A DNA stretch of 64,000 bases from Mesorhizobium_K sp040049215 (GTDB lineage Bacteria; Pseudomonadota; Alphaproteobacteria; Rhizobiales; Rhizobiaceae), in contig NZ_JBDZDN010000006.1 in NCBI RefSeq assembly GCF_040049215.1, positions 62,001 to 126,000 on the forward strand, given 5' to 3'. A program made the translations under genes and the position numbers. Each line of letters begins with the position of its first letter. Position 1 is the stretch's first letter. Positions 1 through 8,229 of the stretch are shown in pieces. The notes below the pieces were generated by a model that was not told the origin of the DNA, did no database searches, and saw only the letters and a program-made list of their open reading frames with translations.

Positions 1-285
1 CTCGCGACGCTTGGCATCGTCGTCTATGCGGCCGTGATGTGGGTGTCGGGCGTCATGCAGGGCCTGATGTGGCGCGAGTACGATGACCAGGGCTTCCTGG
101 TCTACTCCTTCGCCGAGACGGTCCAAGCCATGCATCCATACTACGTGATGCGCGCGATCGGCGGTGCAATGTATCTCTCGGGCGCGCTCCTCATGGCCTT
201 CAACATCACCATGACGATCCTCGGGCGCCAGCGCGAGGAAGAGCCCACAGATGGGCGCGCGCCGTCCCTGCAGCCTGCCGAATAG
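1..285 (+). CDS. ccoN: cbb3-type cytochrome c oxidase subunit I, C-terminal part
   Basis: The frame is open from the first base and ends 9 bases before ccoO, so this is the 3' end of a gene cut by the window edge (94 residues seen). CcoN is the haem-copper catalytic subunit of the high-affinity cbb3 terminal oxidase in the inner membrane. The piece shows the last transmembrane helices, including the stretch MQGLMWREY and a following hydrophobic helix, and a polar tail ending in LQPAE. Identity rests on this C-terminal pattern and on ccoO, ccoQ and ccoP directly downstream. The catalytic histidines and the promoter lie outside the window. Confidence 0.93.
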   Translation, partial: LATLGIVVYAAVMWVSGVMQGLMWREYDDQGFLVYSFAETVQAMHPYYVMRAIGGAMYLSGALLMAFNITMTILGRQREEEPTDGRAPSLQPAE

Positions 286-294
286 GAGCCTCCA

Positions 295-1026
295 ATGGCA
301 CTGATGGACAAACACGCGATTCTTGAAAAGAACGCGACACTGCTGCTGGTCGGCTCCCTGCTCGTGGTTTCGGTGGGCGGCATCGTTGAGATCGCGCCGC
401 TCTTCTATCTCGACAACACGATCGAGAAGGTGGAGGGGATGCGCCCCTATTCGCCGCTCGAGCTCGCGGGGCGCGACATCTATATCCGGGAAGGCTGCTA
501 CGTCTGCCACAGCCAGATGATCCGTCCCTTCCGCGACGAGGTCGAGCGGTACGGCCACTACAGCCTCGCCGCCGAGTCGATGTATGATCACCCGTTCCAA
601 TGGGGGTCGAAAAGGACGGGTCCCGACCTCGCCCGGGTCGGTGACCGCTACTCGAACGAGTGGCATGTCCAGCACCTCGAGGAACCGCGCAGCGTCGTTC
701 CGGAATCGGTGATGCCGAGCTACGCCTTCCTCAAGGCGAAGCCGCTCGACGTCCGCGATTTCTCGACTCACCTTACCGCGAACGCCAGGATAGGAGTGCC
801 TTATACCGACGAGATGATCGCCAGCGCGGACGAGGACATTCTCGCCCAGGCCGATCCGAACGCAGACACGTCGGCGCTGGAAGCCCGTTATCCGAAGGTC
901 AAGATCGGCGATTTCGACGGCAACCCGCAGGCTCTGACCGAGATGGATGCGCTCGTCGCCTACCTCCAGGGGCTGGGAACGCTGGTCGACTTCTCGACCT
1001 ACGACGAAGTCAAGAACGCGCGCTAG
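295..1026 (+). CDS. ccoO: cbb3-type cytochrome c oxidase subunit II (mono-haem)
   Basis: The 243-residue membrane-anchored c-type cytochrome passes electrons to CcoN. A single N-terminal transmembrane helix (about residues 15-38) is followed by a periplasmic domain with one haem motif, CYVCH, at residues 68-72. MPSYAFL further on fits the methionine ligand region. Length is normal for CcoO. The start ATG lies 9 bases after ccoN, with GGAG just upstream. Second gene of ccoNOQP. Confidence 0.97.
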   Translation: MALMDKHAILEKNATLLLVGSLLVVSVGGIVEIAPLFYLDNTIEKVEGMRPYSPLELAGRDIYIREGCYVCHSQMIRPFRDEVERYGHYSLAAESMYDHPFQWGSKRTGPDLARVGDRYSNEWHVQHLEEPRSVVPESVMPSYAFLKAKPLDVRDFSTHLTANARIGVPYTDEMIASADEDILAQADPNADTSALEARYPKVKIGDFDGNPQALTEMDALVAYLQGLGTLVDFSTYDEVKNAR

Positions 1027-1035
1027 GAGACCATC

Positions 1036-1188
1036 ATGGAGACCTACACCGCGATGCGCCACTTCGCCGACAGCTGGGGCTTGCTCGCCATGGCGCTGTT
1101 CTTCGTCGGAGTCGCTGTTTTCGTGTTTCGGCCGGGCAGCAGACGACTGGCCGACGAGGCCGCACAGATCCCTCTCAAGGACGACTGA
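1036..1188 (+). CDS. ccoQ: cbb3-type cytochrome oxidase subunit IV (CcoQ)
   Basis: A 50-residue ORF between ccoO and ccoP, starting METYTAMRHFADSWG and ending in QIPLKDD. It has one hydrophobic helix (about residues 15-31) followed by a short basic and acidic tail, the usual form of CcoQ, which stabilises the cbb3 complex. ATG lies 9 bases after the ccoO stop with GGAGA in front, and the gene ends one base before the ccoP start. Size, order and topology make the call firm although the family is poorly conserved. Confidence 0.92.
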   Translation: METYTAMRHFADSWGLLAMALFFVGVAVFVFRPGSRRLADEAAQIPLKDD

Positions 1189-1189
1189 G

Positions 1190-2053
1190 ATGACCGAGAA
1201 ACACATCGACGAGGCGACTGGCGTCTCCACGACCGGGCATGAATGGGACGGCATCAAGGAGTTGAACAACCCGCTCCCGCGCTGGTGGGTCTGGACCTTC
1301 TACATGACGATCATCTGGGCGATCGCCTATACGGTCGCTTACCCAGCTTGGCCTCTCGTCTCCTCGGCCACCGCCGGCCTCCTCGGCTATTCGAGCCGGA
1401 CAGACGTCAAGAACGAGCTTGCCGCCGCTGAAGCGGCCAAGTCCGATTACGTTACCGCCATCTCGGCGAAGTCGGTCGAGGAGATTCTCGCGGACGAACG
1501 CCTGCGCACCTTCGCGGCCGCTGCAGGCGCTGCCAAGTTCAAGGTCAACTGCGTCCAATGCCACGGCTCGGGCGCCGAAGGCTCCAAAGGGTTCCCCAAC
1601 CTCAACGATGACGACTGGTTGTGGGGCGGCAAGATCAGCGACATCCAGCTGACGATCGCTCACGGCGCCCGATTCGGCGGTGACGGCGACACCCGCGTTT
1701 CCGAGATGCCCGTCTTCAAGGATGTGCTTGAGCCCGCCCAGATATCGGAAGTCTCCAGTTACACCGCGTCGCTGTCCGGGCTTGACGCAGACCCTGCCAA
1801 GGCTGCGGCTGGCCTGCCGATTTTCGCGCAGAACTGCGCCGTATGTCACGGCGACGACGGGAAGGGGAATCGCGAGCTCGGCGCGCCGAATCTGACGGAC
1901 GCGATCACGCTCTACGTTCATTCCGAAGCCGACATCGAAAGCCAGGTGCGCAGCCCCAAACATGGCGCGATGCCGGCCTGGAATGCGCGGCTGGGCGACG
2001 TCAGCGTGAAGGAATTGGCGGTCTACGTCCATTCGCTTGGCGGAGGCGAGTAG
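1190..2053 (+). CDS. ccoP: cbb3-type cytochrome c oxidase subunit III (di-haem)
   Basis: The 287-residue di-haem cytochrome c is the electron entry subunit of cbb3 oxidase. It has a short cytoplasmic N terminus with the typical HEWDGIKELNNPLPRWW stretch, one transmembrane helix (about 33-62) and two periplasmic haem domains with CVQCH (121-125) and CAVCH (216-220). The longer open frame upstream is unsupported. ATG at 1190 sits one base after the ccoQ stop and matches CcoP N termini. Last gene of ccoNOQP; a 157-base gap with a FixK-type box follows. Confidence 0.97.
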   Translation: MTEKHIDEATGVSTTGHEWDGIKELNNPLPRWWVWTFYMTIIWAIAYTVAYPAWPLVSSATAGLLGYSSRTDVKNELAAAEAAKSDYVTAISAKSVEEILADERLRTFAAAAGAAKFKVNCVQCHGSGAEGSKGFPNLNDDDWLWGGKISDIQLTIAHGARFGGDGDTRVSEMPVFKDVLEPAQISEVSSYTASLSGLDADPAKAAAGLPIFAQNCAVCHGDDGKGNRELGAPNLTDAITLYVHSEADIESQVRSPKHGAMPAWNARLGDVSVKELAVYVHSLGGGE

Positions 2054-2125
2054 CGGACGGGGGCAGTCTCGCTGCGGGGACTGTCAAGCGGGGCCTGAGC
2101 GTTCGCGCCGGCCTCGCTCGACAGT

Positions 2126-2139
2126 TTGATTCAGGTCAA
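2126..2139 (+). promoter_or_regulatory. FixK/FNR-type box upstream of ccoGHIS
   Basis: TTGATTCAGGTCAA fits the TTGA-N6-TCAA consensus for FixK/FNR dimers with no mismatch in the half sites. Its centre is about 78 bases before the ccoG start codon, a normal place for a class II activated promoter. A FixK homologue is encoded at 44994-45650. The call is by motif only. Confidence 0.8.
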
Positions 2140-2210
2140 CGCACCCCGCTCCTGCACATGCGATCTGCAAGGATGCCGGCATCGGACTCGCTGGCGAGGA
2201 GCGCACGAAA

Positions 2211-3770
2211 TTGCTCGATACGGCAGAAGTCGAAAGAGTGGACGTCGCCGCGGTAAATTCCCCGCGCGTGAGACAACCGCTCTACGCCAAACGCAAGAAG
2301 ATCTTCCCAAAGCGCGCCGAAGGGCAGTTCCGCCGCTTCAAGTGGATCGTGATGCTGATCACGCTTGGCATCTACTACCTCACGCCATGGATCCGCTGGG
2401 ACCGCGGGCCGTTCGCGCCCGACCAGGCCGTGCTGGTCGATCTTGCCAACCGCCGCTTCTACTTCTTTTTCGTCGAGATATGGCCGCAGGAGTTCTACTT
2501 CGTCGCGGGCCTTCTCGTCATGGCGGGCTTCGGCCTCTTCCTCGTCACCTCGAGCGTGGGGCGCGCGTGGTGCGGCTACACCTGCCCGCAGACCGTATGG
2601 GTCGATCTTTTCCTTGTCGTCGAACGCTCCGTTGAAGGCGACCGCAACGCGCGGATAAAGCTCGACGAAGGCCCCTGGTCGCTGCGAAAACTTCGGCTGA
2701 GGATTCTCAAGCATTCCATCTGGATCGTCATCGCGGTCGCGACGGGCGGCGCCTGGGTCTTCTATTTCGCCGATGCGCCGACTCTTTTCGTCGACATTTT
2801 CACGGGCCGGGCCGCGCCGGTCGCCTACATCACCGTGGCGATCCTGACCGCTACGACCTACACTTTCGGCGGCCTGATGCGCGAGCAGGTCTGCACCTAC
2901 ATGTGTCCCTGGCCGCGCATCCAGGCGGCGATGCTCGACGAGCACTCGCTGACCGTCACATATAATGACTGGCGTGGTGAACCCCGGTCCCGCCACACCA
3001 AGAAGGCGATCGCCGCCGGCCAGCCCGTCGGCGACTGCGTCGATTGCAATGCCTGCGTTGCCGTCTGTCCGATGGGCATCGACATTCGCGATGGCCAGCA
3101 GCTGGAATGCATCACCTGCGCGCTATGCATCGATGCCTGCGACGGGGTCATGGAGAAACTCGGGCTAGATCGCGGCCTGATCTCGTACGCGACGCTTTAC
3201 GACTACGAACAGAACATGGCGCTTGCGACGGCAGGCGGTACGCAAGCGATAACGCCGTCTCTCGTCCGTGACGGGGACCGACAGTTTCTGCCCAAGGTGG
3301 CCCACTTCCACCTCAGCAAGATCTTCCGGCTGCGCACACTCATCTATTTCGCTGCCTGGTCGCTTGTCGGCATTCTTCTGGTCTACGGTCTGCTCACCCG
3401 CGACCGCTTGCAGGTCAACGTGCTGCACGACCGCAACCCGCAGTTCGTCACGCTCTCGGACGGCTCGATCCGCAACGGATACACGGTCAAGCTGCTCAAC
3501 ATGATCCCCGAGCCGCGCACGATCATCGTGACGCTGCAGGGTCTGAAAGGCGCGGAAATGACCATGGTGGGACTTGACCAGCCGGAAGACCGCTCGTTCG
3601 CGGTCAACGTGGAGCCGGATCGCCTGAAGACGCTCAAGGTATATGTCCGCCAGCCTGCCGACCTCGTCGTAGGCCAATCGCAGACTTTCAACTTTGTCGT
3701 CGAAGACAAGTCGAGCTTCGAGTCCGACACCTACACCGCCACCTTCGAAGCGCCGGGGAAGACAAGATGA
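2211..3770 (+). CDS. ccoG: cytochrome oxidase maturation ferredoxin-like protein CcoG (FixG/RdxA)
   Basis: This is a membrane protein of about 519 residues with several transmembrane helices, a ferredoxin-like segment with two cysteine clusters (CVDCNACVAVCP and CITCALCIDACD, about residues 274-311) and a C-terminal Ig-like domain. CcoG is implicated in Cu(II) reduction for cbb3 CuB delivery. The first in-frame start is TTG at 2211, with GAGGAG about 10 bases upstream. GTG at 2238 is an alternative. The stop overlaps the ccoH start by four bases, beginning the coupled ccoGHIS series. Confidence 0.96.
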   Translation: MLDTAEVERVDVAAVNSPRVRQPLYAKRKKIFPKRAEGQFRRFKWIVMLITLGIYYLTPWIRWDRGPFAPDQAVLVDLANRRFYFFFVEIWPQEFYFVAGLLVMAGFGLFLVTSSVGRAWCGYTCPQTVWVDLFLVVERSVEGDRNARIKLDEGPWSLRKLRLRILKHSIWIVIAVATGGAWVFYFADAPTLFVDIFTGRAAPVAYITVAILTATTYTFGGLMREQVCTYMCPWPRIQAAMLDEHSLTVTYNDWRGEPRSRHTKKAIAAGQPVGDCVDCNACVAVCPMGIDIRDGQQLECITCALCIDACDGVMEKLGLDRGLISYATLYDYEQNMALATAGGTQAITPSLVRDGDRQFLPKVAHFHLSKIFRLRTLIYFAAWSLVGILLVYGLLTRDRLQVNVLHDRNPQFVTLSDGSIRNGYTVKLLNMIPEPRTIIVTLQGLKGAEMTMVGLDQPEDRSFAVNVEPDRLKTLKVYVRQPADLVVGQSQTFNFVVEDKSSFESDTYTATFEAPGKTR

Positions 3771-4258
3771 TTTCGGACAGGCCCCAGGGCGCTTTCACCG
3801 GTCGCCATATGCTGCTGACGATGCTCGCCTTCTTCGGCGTCATCGTCGCCGTAAACGTCACCATGGCCTGGTTCGCACGCTCGAGCTGGACCGGTCTCGT
3901 GGTCGAGAACTCCTATGTCGCCAGCCAGCAGTTCAACGCCAAGATGGCCGAGACGCGGGCGCAGACCGCGCTGGGATGGACAGGCCGCTTCGAGCTCCAA
4001 AACGGGACGGTCCACTACGCCATCAGCGACGCGCGGGGCGACGAAGTCATGCTGGAGGCGGTCGCAGTCACTTTCCGCCGACCTGTCGATGACCGGGAAG
4101 ATCACACGATCGCTCTGGCGAGAGACAGCCATGGTTACGCCACGACGAGCGCGGTCGCCGACGGCGCCTGGATCGTCCAGATCGACGCGGACGCGGGCCT
4201 TCCGAGCCACTATCGGGAGACACGGAGAATCCAGGTTGTCGGGGGGAGTATGCAATGA
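3767..4258 (+). CDS. ccoH: FixH/CcoH family protein
   Basis: A 163-residue protein with one N-terminal transmembrane helix (about 14-38) and a periplasmic domain. It contains the characteristic SYVASQQFN stretch just after the membrane segment. CcoH is needed for stable assembly of cbb3 oxidase and interacts with the structural subunits. Both ends overlap neighbours by four bases (ATGA), so ccoG, ccoH and ccoI are probably translationally coupled. Confidence 0.94.
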   Translation: MISDRPQGAFTGRHMLLTMLAFFGVIVAVNVTMAWFARSSWTGLVVENSYVASQQFNAKMAETRAQTALGWTGRFELQNGTVHYAISDARGDEVMLEAVAVTFRRPVDDREDHTIALARDSHGYATTSAVADGAWIVQIDADAGLPSHYRETRRIQVVGGSMQ

Positions 4259-6483
4259 GCTGCTGCGCTCCGAACGCTGAAAGAGTGCTGTGTGTCGAGG
4301 CTACCCTTCCGACACCCGACGAACTTTCGCTGGCCGCCAGGCCGCTCGGCGACGGAAGCCGCCAGCTGGAACTGTCGGTTCCAGGCGTTCATTGCGCCGC
4401 ATGTATCGGGACTGTGGAGAAGGCGTTGCTGCGCCTGGATCACGTGACCTCGGCGCGCGTCAACCTTTCGACCAAACGCGTAACGATACAATGGCAGGGT
4501 CCGGACCTGCCGCCGATCGTTCAGTCGCTGGCGTCGCTTGGCTACGTCCCGCACCTGTTCAGCCCGGATAACGGAAGGGACCAAGTCCTGTCCGAACTGA
4601 TCCAGGCGGTCGCGATATCCGGCTTTGCCGCGGCGAACATCATGCTGCTGTCGGTTTCGGTCTGGTCCGGGGCGGAAGGATCGACCCGCGACCTGTTCCA
4701 CTGGATCTCGGCCCTGATTGCCATTCCGGCGCTCATATTCGCGGGGCGCATCTACTACCGTTCGGCATGGAACGCGTTGCGCCACGGACGGATGAACATG
4801 GACGTCCCGATCGCGGTCGGCATCACGCTCGCCTATGCCATGAGCCTCTACGAGACGGTCGTGCATGGTCCGCACGCATACTTCGACGCCTCGGTCTCGC
4901 TGCTGTTCTTCCTGTTGATCGGCAGGACGCTCGACCATGTGATGCGCGAGCGCGCGCGGTCGGCCGTCACCGGCTTGGCGCGACTGGCTCCGCGCGGAGC
5001 GCTGCTGCTCGAAGCGGACGGGCGCCACTCCTATCGGCCTGTCGAGGACATCGTCGCGGGAAGCCGGCTGCTGATCGCGGCCGGCGAGCGCATTCCCGTC
5101 GACGTGGTCGTCGAAGCGGGCCATTCCGACATCGACGCTTCCATCGCCACGGGTGAAAGCGCCCCGCATCCGATCGGCGTCGGCGAGGAACTCCGCGCGG
5201 GCGTCCTCAATCTGACAGGTCCGCTGACCGTGCGGGCCGTCCGTCCGGCATCCGACTCCTTCCTGGCGGAAATGACGCGCCTGATGGAGGCGGCAGAGGG
5301 CGGACGCGGACGCTACAGGCGCTTGGCCGAACGGGTGTCCTCGCTCTATGCGCCCGTCGTACACCTCACGGCATTGCTGACGTTGCTCGGATGGATCGCC
5401 ATGACTGGCGACTGGCACCGGGCAACGACGATTGCCATCGCCGTGCTGATCATCACCTGTCCATGTGCGCTGGGCCTGGCGGTCCCTATCGTTCAGGTCG
5501 TTGCCGCACGCCGATTGTTCGAGCAGGGCGTCATGATGAGAGACGGAGCCGCACTGGAGCGTCTGGTGGAAGTCGACACCGTCGCGTTCGACAAGACCGG
5601 AACATTGACGCGGGGCACGTTGCAAGTCTCGAATGCCGAAACCCTCGATAGGGACGCGGTGTCGGTGGCGAGTGCCTTGGCCGCCTATTCGCGGCACCCT
5701 GCTGCGCAGGCGATCACTGGCCTGCGCCGGGCCGGCGAGGTCCAGGTTGAAAACGTGGAGGAGATTCCGGGTTACGGCATCGAGGCACGAATCAACGGTA
5801 AGACCTGGCGCCTCGGGCGAGGGAGCTGGGCCGCCCCGGAATCGGGCATTGAAGGAACGCTGCTTGCCGAGCAGGGTGTCGTGAAAGCCGTGTTCGAATT
5901 CAGCGATACGCTCAGGCCGGAAGCCGAGACGACCGTCAGCGAATTGGCGCGGCTTGGCATGAATGTGGAAATGCTCTCGGGCGACACGGTCGACAAATGC
6001 GCTTCCGTCGCCGGCCAACTCGGCATCCGTCACGTGCTTGCCGGCCTGCTGCCCGCGCAGAAGATCGCTCGCATAGCGGAACTGAGCTCACAGGGAAGAA
6101 AGGTCTTGATGGTAGGTGACGGCCTCAACGACGCCCCCGCGCTGGCGGCTGCGTCCGTCTCGATGGCTCCGGCCACGGCGGCGGACATCGGCCGGAATGC
6201 CGCCGATTTCGTGTTCCTGCACAACGGGCTCTCCGCCGTCACACTCGCCATATCGGTTGCAAAAAAGGCCGATCGGCTTGTCAGGCAGAACATTGCGTTG
6301 GCCGTCGTCTACAATTTCGTCGCCGTTCCGATCGCGATTTCCGGATATGTGACGCCGCTGATCGCCGCGGTGGCGATGTCGGCGTCGTCGCTTCTGGTCA
6401 TCGCGAACGCATTGAGGCTGACCGGCTGGAAAAGCAGCGTCGCCTGGGCGGGGCGGAACGAGCGGGGGGAGGCCCTGGCATGA
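4255..6483 (+). CDS. ccoI: Cu+-translocating P-type ATPase for cbb3 assembly
   Basis: The 742-residue P1B-type ATPase (FixI/CopA2 type) exports Cu+ to the periplasm for insertion into CcoN. Seen in order: a cysteine-rich N terminus (MSCC), a heavy-metal domain with CAAC at 47-50, membrane helices, the ion-binding CPC at 402-404, the phosphorylation motif DKTGT from D446 and the hinge GDGLNDAPAL. The gene overlaps ccoH and ccoS by four bases. Family, length and neighbours agree, and no key residue is missing. Confidence 0.97.
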   Translation: MSCCAPNAERVLCVEATLPTPDELSLAARPLGDGSRQLELSVPGVHCAACIGTVEKALLRLDHVTSARVNLSTKRVTIQWQGPDLPPIVQSLASLGYVPHLFSPDNGRDQVLSELIQAVAISGFAAANIMLLSVSVWSGAEGSTRDLFHWISALIAIPALIFAGRIYYRSAWNALRHGRMNMDVPIAVGITLAYAMSLYETVVHGPHAYFDASVSLLFFLLIGRTLDHVMRERARSAVTGLARLAPRGALLLEADGRHSYRPVEDIVAGSRLLIAAGERIPVDVVVEAGHSDIDASIATGESAPHPIGVGEELRAGVLNLTGPLTVRAVRPASDSFLAEMTRLMEAAEGGRGRYRRLAERVSSLYAPVVHLTALLTLLGWIAMTGDWHRATTIAIAVLIITCPCALGLAVPIVQVVAARRLFEQGVMMRDGAALERLVEVDTVAFDKTGTLTRGTLQVSNAETLDRDAVSVASALAAYSRHPAAQAITGLRRAGEVQVENVEEIPGYGIEARINGKTWRLGRGSWAAPESGIEGTLLAEQGVVKAVFEFSDTLRPEAETTVSELARLGMNVEMLSGDTVDKCASVAGQLGIRHVLAGLLPAQKIARIAELSSQGRKVLMVGDGLNDAPALAAASVSMAPATAADIGRNAADFVFLHNGLSAVTLAISVAKKADRLVRQNIALAVVYNFVAVPIAISGYVTPLIAAVAMSASSLLVIANALRLTGWKSSVAWAGRNERGEALA

Positions 6484-6629
6484 CGATCCTCGTCTACCTC
6501 ATTCCAGTCGCGCTATTTCTCGGCGGCATAAGCTTGGTCGCCTTCCTTTGGGCATTGAAGAGCGGCCAGTATGACGATCTCGACGGCGCGGCCGAGCGCA
6601 TCCTTCTGGATGAACCCGAGCGTCGTTAG
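6480..6629 (+). CDS. ccoS: cbb3-type cytochrome oxidase assembly protein CcoS
   Basis: A 49-residue ORF starting MTILVYLIPVALFLGG, with one transmembrane helix followed by LWALKSGQYDDLDG, the CcoS signature, and ending DEPERR. CcoS is required for cofactor insertion into cbb3 oxidase. It overlaps the end of ccoI by four bases. Its TAG stop is the first three bases of the terminal repeat of the palindromic element at 6627-6729. Confidence 0.94.
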   Translation: MTILVYLIPVALFLGGISLVAFLWALKSGQYDDLDGAAERILLDEPERR

Positions 6630-6729
6630 AGCGGCGAACGCTCAATCGGAATCGCTTCGCCGTTCTATCTCTTTGTTTCAGCATCGGATTTATCCGAAAA
6701 CCACTGCGCCCTTTCGGTCCGATGCTCTA
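6627..6729. repeat. rhizobial-type palindromic intergenic repeat between convergent genes
   Basis: A 103-base element bounded by TAGAGC (6627-6632) and its complement GCTCTA (6724-6729). Inside are a long hairpin with GCATCGGA (6681-6688) against TCCGATGC (6718-6725) and an inner CCGAAA/TTTCGG pair. The layout (CCGAAAACC core, distal hairpin, CTAG end) resembles a highly repeated intergenic motif of Mesorhizobium and relatives, recalled from general knowledge. It fills the gap between ccoS and cysG and may act as a bidirectional terminator. Both stop codons fall inside its terminal repeats. Confidence 0.75.
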
Positions 6730-8229
6730 GGCCCTGAAGCGCCGAGTGTCCGAATTCTGGTCGGCCAATGCGCCGGGGATCGGCGCGGCACCTGCACCAG
6801 ACATCGCAACCGCAGGCCGCTGAAGCGCGAAAACTTCGCCAATGCCGACGATCAACGGCCTGGAGAAACCAATCGCTTCAACTGCCGCGCCAATGCTCTG
6901 CAAGGTCGTCCTGTGCAGGATCTGGTCGCCACGTCCCAGCGACGCCGCAACGGCAACGGGCATTTCCGGCGGGCAGCCCATGCCGATAAGCCGCTCGGCG
7001 ATCTGGTCGGCGGTTCGCGCGGCCATATAGAAGATCGTTGTCGCCGAGGGATCGGCGATGGCGCGCCAATCGACGTCCTGCGGCAGCCCGCCCGACTTCG
7101 AATGGCCGGTGACGAAGCGAACCGACTTGGCGTGGTCGCGATGGGTCAACGAGACTCCTAATGCCGCGGCCATGGCGATGCCGGCGGTGATGCCGGGGAC
7201 TACATCGTAATCGATCCCTTCCGCCGTAAGCCTGGCGATCTCTTCGCCGGCGCGGCCGAACATCATCGGGTCTCCGGATTTCAGCCGGACGACCCTGCGG
7301 CCGGCCTTTGCGAGGCTGACCATCATGTCATTGATCTCGTGCTGCTTGCAGCTTGGTCGGCCGGCCCGCTTGCCGACAAGAATGCGCTTGGCTTCCCGGC
7401 GCGCCAGTTCCAGTACCTCGTCGGAGACAAGATCGTCGAACAGGATGACATCGGCCGCCTGCAGCGCGCGCACAGCCTTCAGCGTCAGGAGTTCGGCGTC
7501 GCCCGGACCTGCGCCGACGAAGGTAACGTGACCGCGCCGGGTATTATCCGAAGCCGTGTGCATCTCGCGGAGGAGTTCATCGTCCGCGCCATCAGGAGCT
7601 GGACCGAAGGCGCGGTCGACGAGCTTTTCCCAAAAGGAGCGGCGGCTGGCGCCTGGTTCCAGGCGCTCCAGCACGCTGTCGCGAAGTCTGCGCGCCAAGG
7701 CTGCCCATTCCGCCAGTGATGGAGGCAGCAGCGTTTCAATACGTCGGCGAACGGCCTGCCCAAGGATCGGCGCCGCGCCCGAGGTCGATATTCCAACCAC
7801 GACGGGAGAGCGGTTGACGATCGACCCGAACTGGAAATGGCAGAAGGCCGGCTTATCGATGACATTGCAGGCCGCACCGGCGGCGCGCGCGGCGGTCTCG
7901 AAGATCGCGGCCCCTTCGTCATTCTCGGCGTCGGCCAGCGCCACTGCGGTGTCGCTCAGGCACGCCGCATCCCAGCCGCGACTGTGGAGGGTGATGCCGG
8001 ATCCCTGCTCGACGATGCGAGCCATTTCGCCGGAAATCTCGTCCGGTCGGGCATAGACATGGACGTTGGCTCCCGCCGCCGCCAACAGCTCGGCTTTCCA
8101 AGCGGCAGCAGCGGTCCCACCGGCCACCACGGCTCGCTTTCCAGTCATGTCGAAAAAGACCGGCAGAATGCTCAGCGGCTGGATACGCGAGGAGCCCGAT
8201 TCACTCGGCTGCCTGGACACGACCTGCAT
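6727..8229 (-). CDS. cysG: siroheme synthase (multifunctional CysG)
   Basis: A 500-residue fusion that makes sirohaem from uroporphyrinogen III. The N-terminal half is a precorrin-2 dehydrogenase/ferrochelatase with a Rossmann start (KRAVVAGGTAAAAWK, about 31-45). The C-terminal half (about 235-475) is a uroporphyrinogen III C-methyltransferase, seen in VTFVGAGPGDAELLTLKA and VVPGITAG. It supplies the sirohaem of NirB and closes the assimilatory nitrate operon. The ATG overlaps the end of nasA by 29 bases. Confidence 0.95.
   Translation of the reverse strand: MQVVSRQPSESGSSRIQPLSILPVFFDMTGKRAVVAGGTAAAAWKAELLAAAGANVHVYARPDEISGEMARIVEQGSGITLHSRGWDAACLSDTAVALADAENDEGAAIFETAARAAGAACNVIDKPAFCHFQFGSIVNRSPVVVGISTSGAAPILGQAVRRRIETLLPPSLAEWAALARRLRDSVLERLEPGASRRSFWEKLVDRAFGPAPDGADDELLREMHTASDNTRRGHVTFVGAGPGDAELLTLKAVRALQAADVILFDDLVSDEVLELARREAKRILVGKRAGRPSCKQHEINDMMVSLAKAGRRVVRLKSGDPMMFGRAGEEIARLTAEGIDYDVVPGITAGIAMAAALGVSLTHRDHAKSVRFVTGHSKSGGLPQDVDWRAIADPSATTIFYMAARTADQIAERLIGMGCPPEMPVAVAASLGRGDQILHRTTLQSIGAAVEAIGFSRPLIVGIGEVFALQRPAVAMSGAGAAPIPGALADQNSDTRRFRA

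Noticed and set aside
4210..6033. 607-codon open frame on the minus strand across ccoI
   Set aside because: It is antisense to a full-length P-type ATPase with all motifs, has no recognisable domains and is rich in Arg/His as expected of a high-GC shadow frame.
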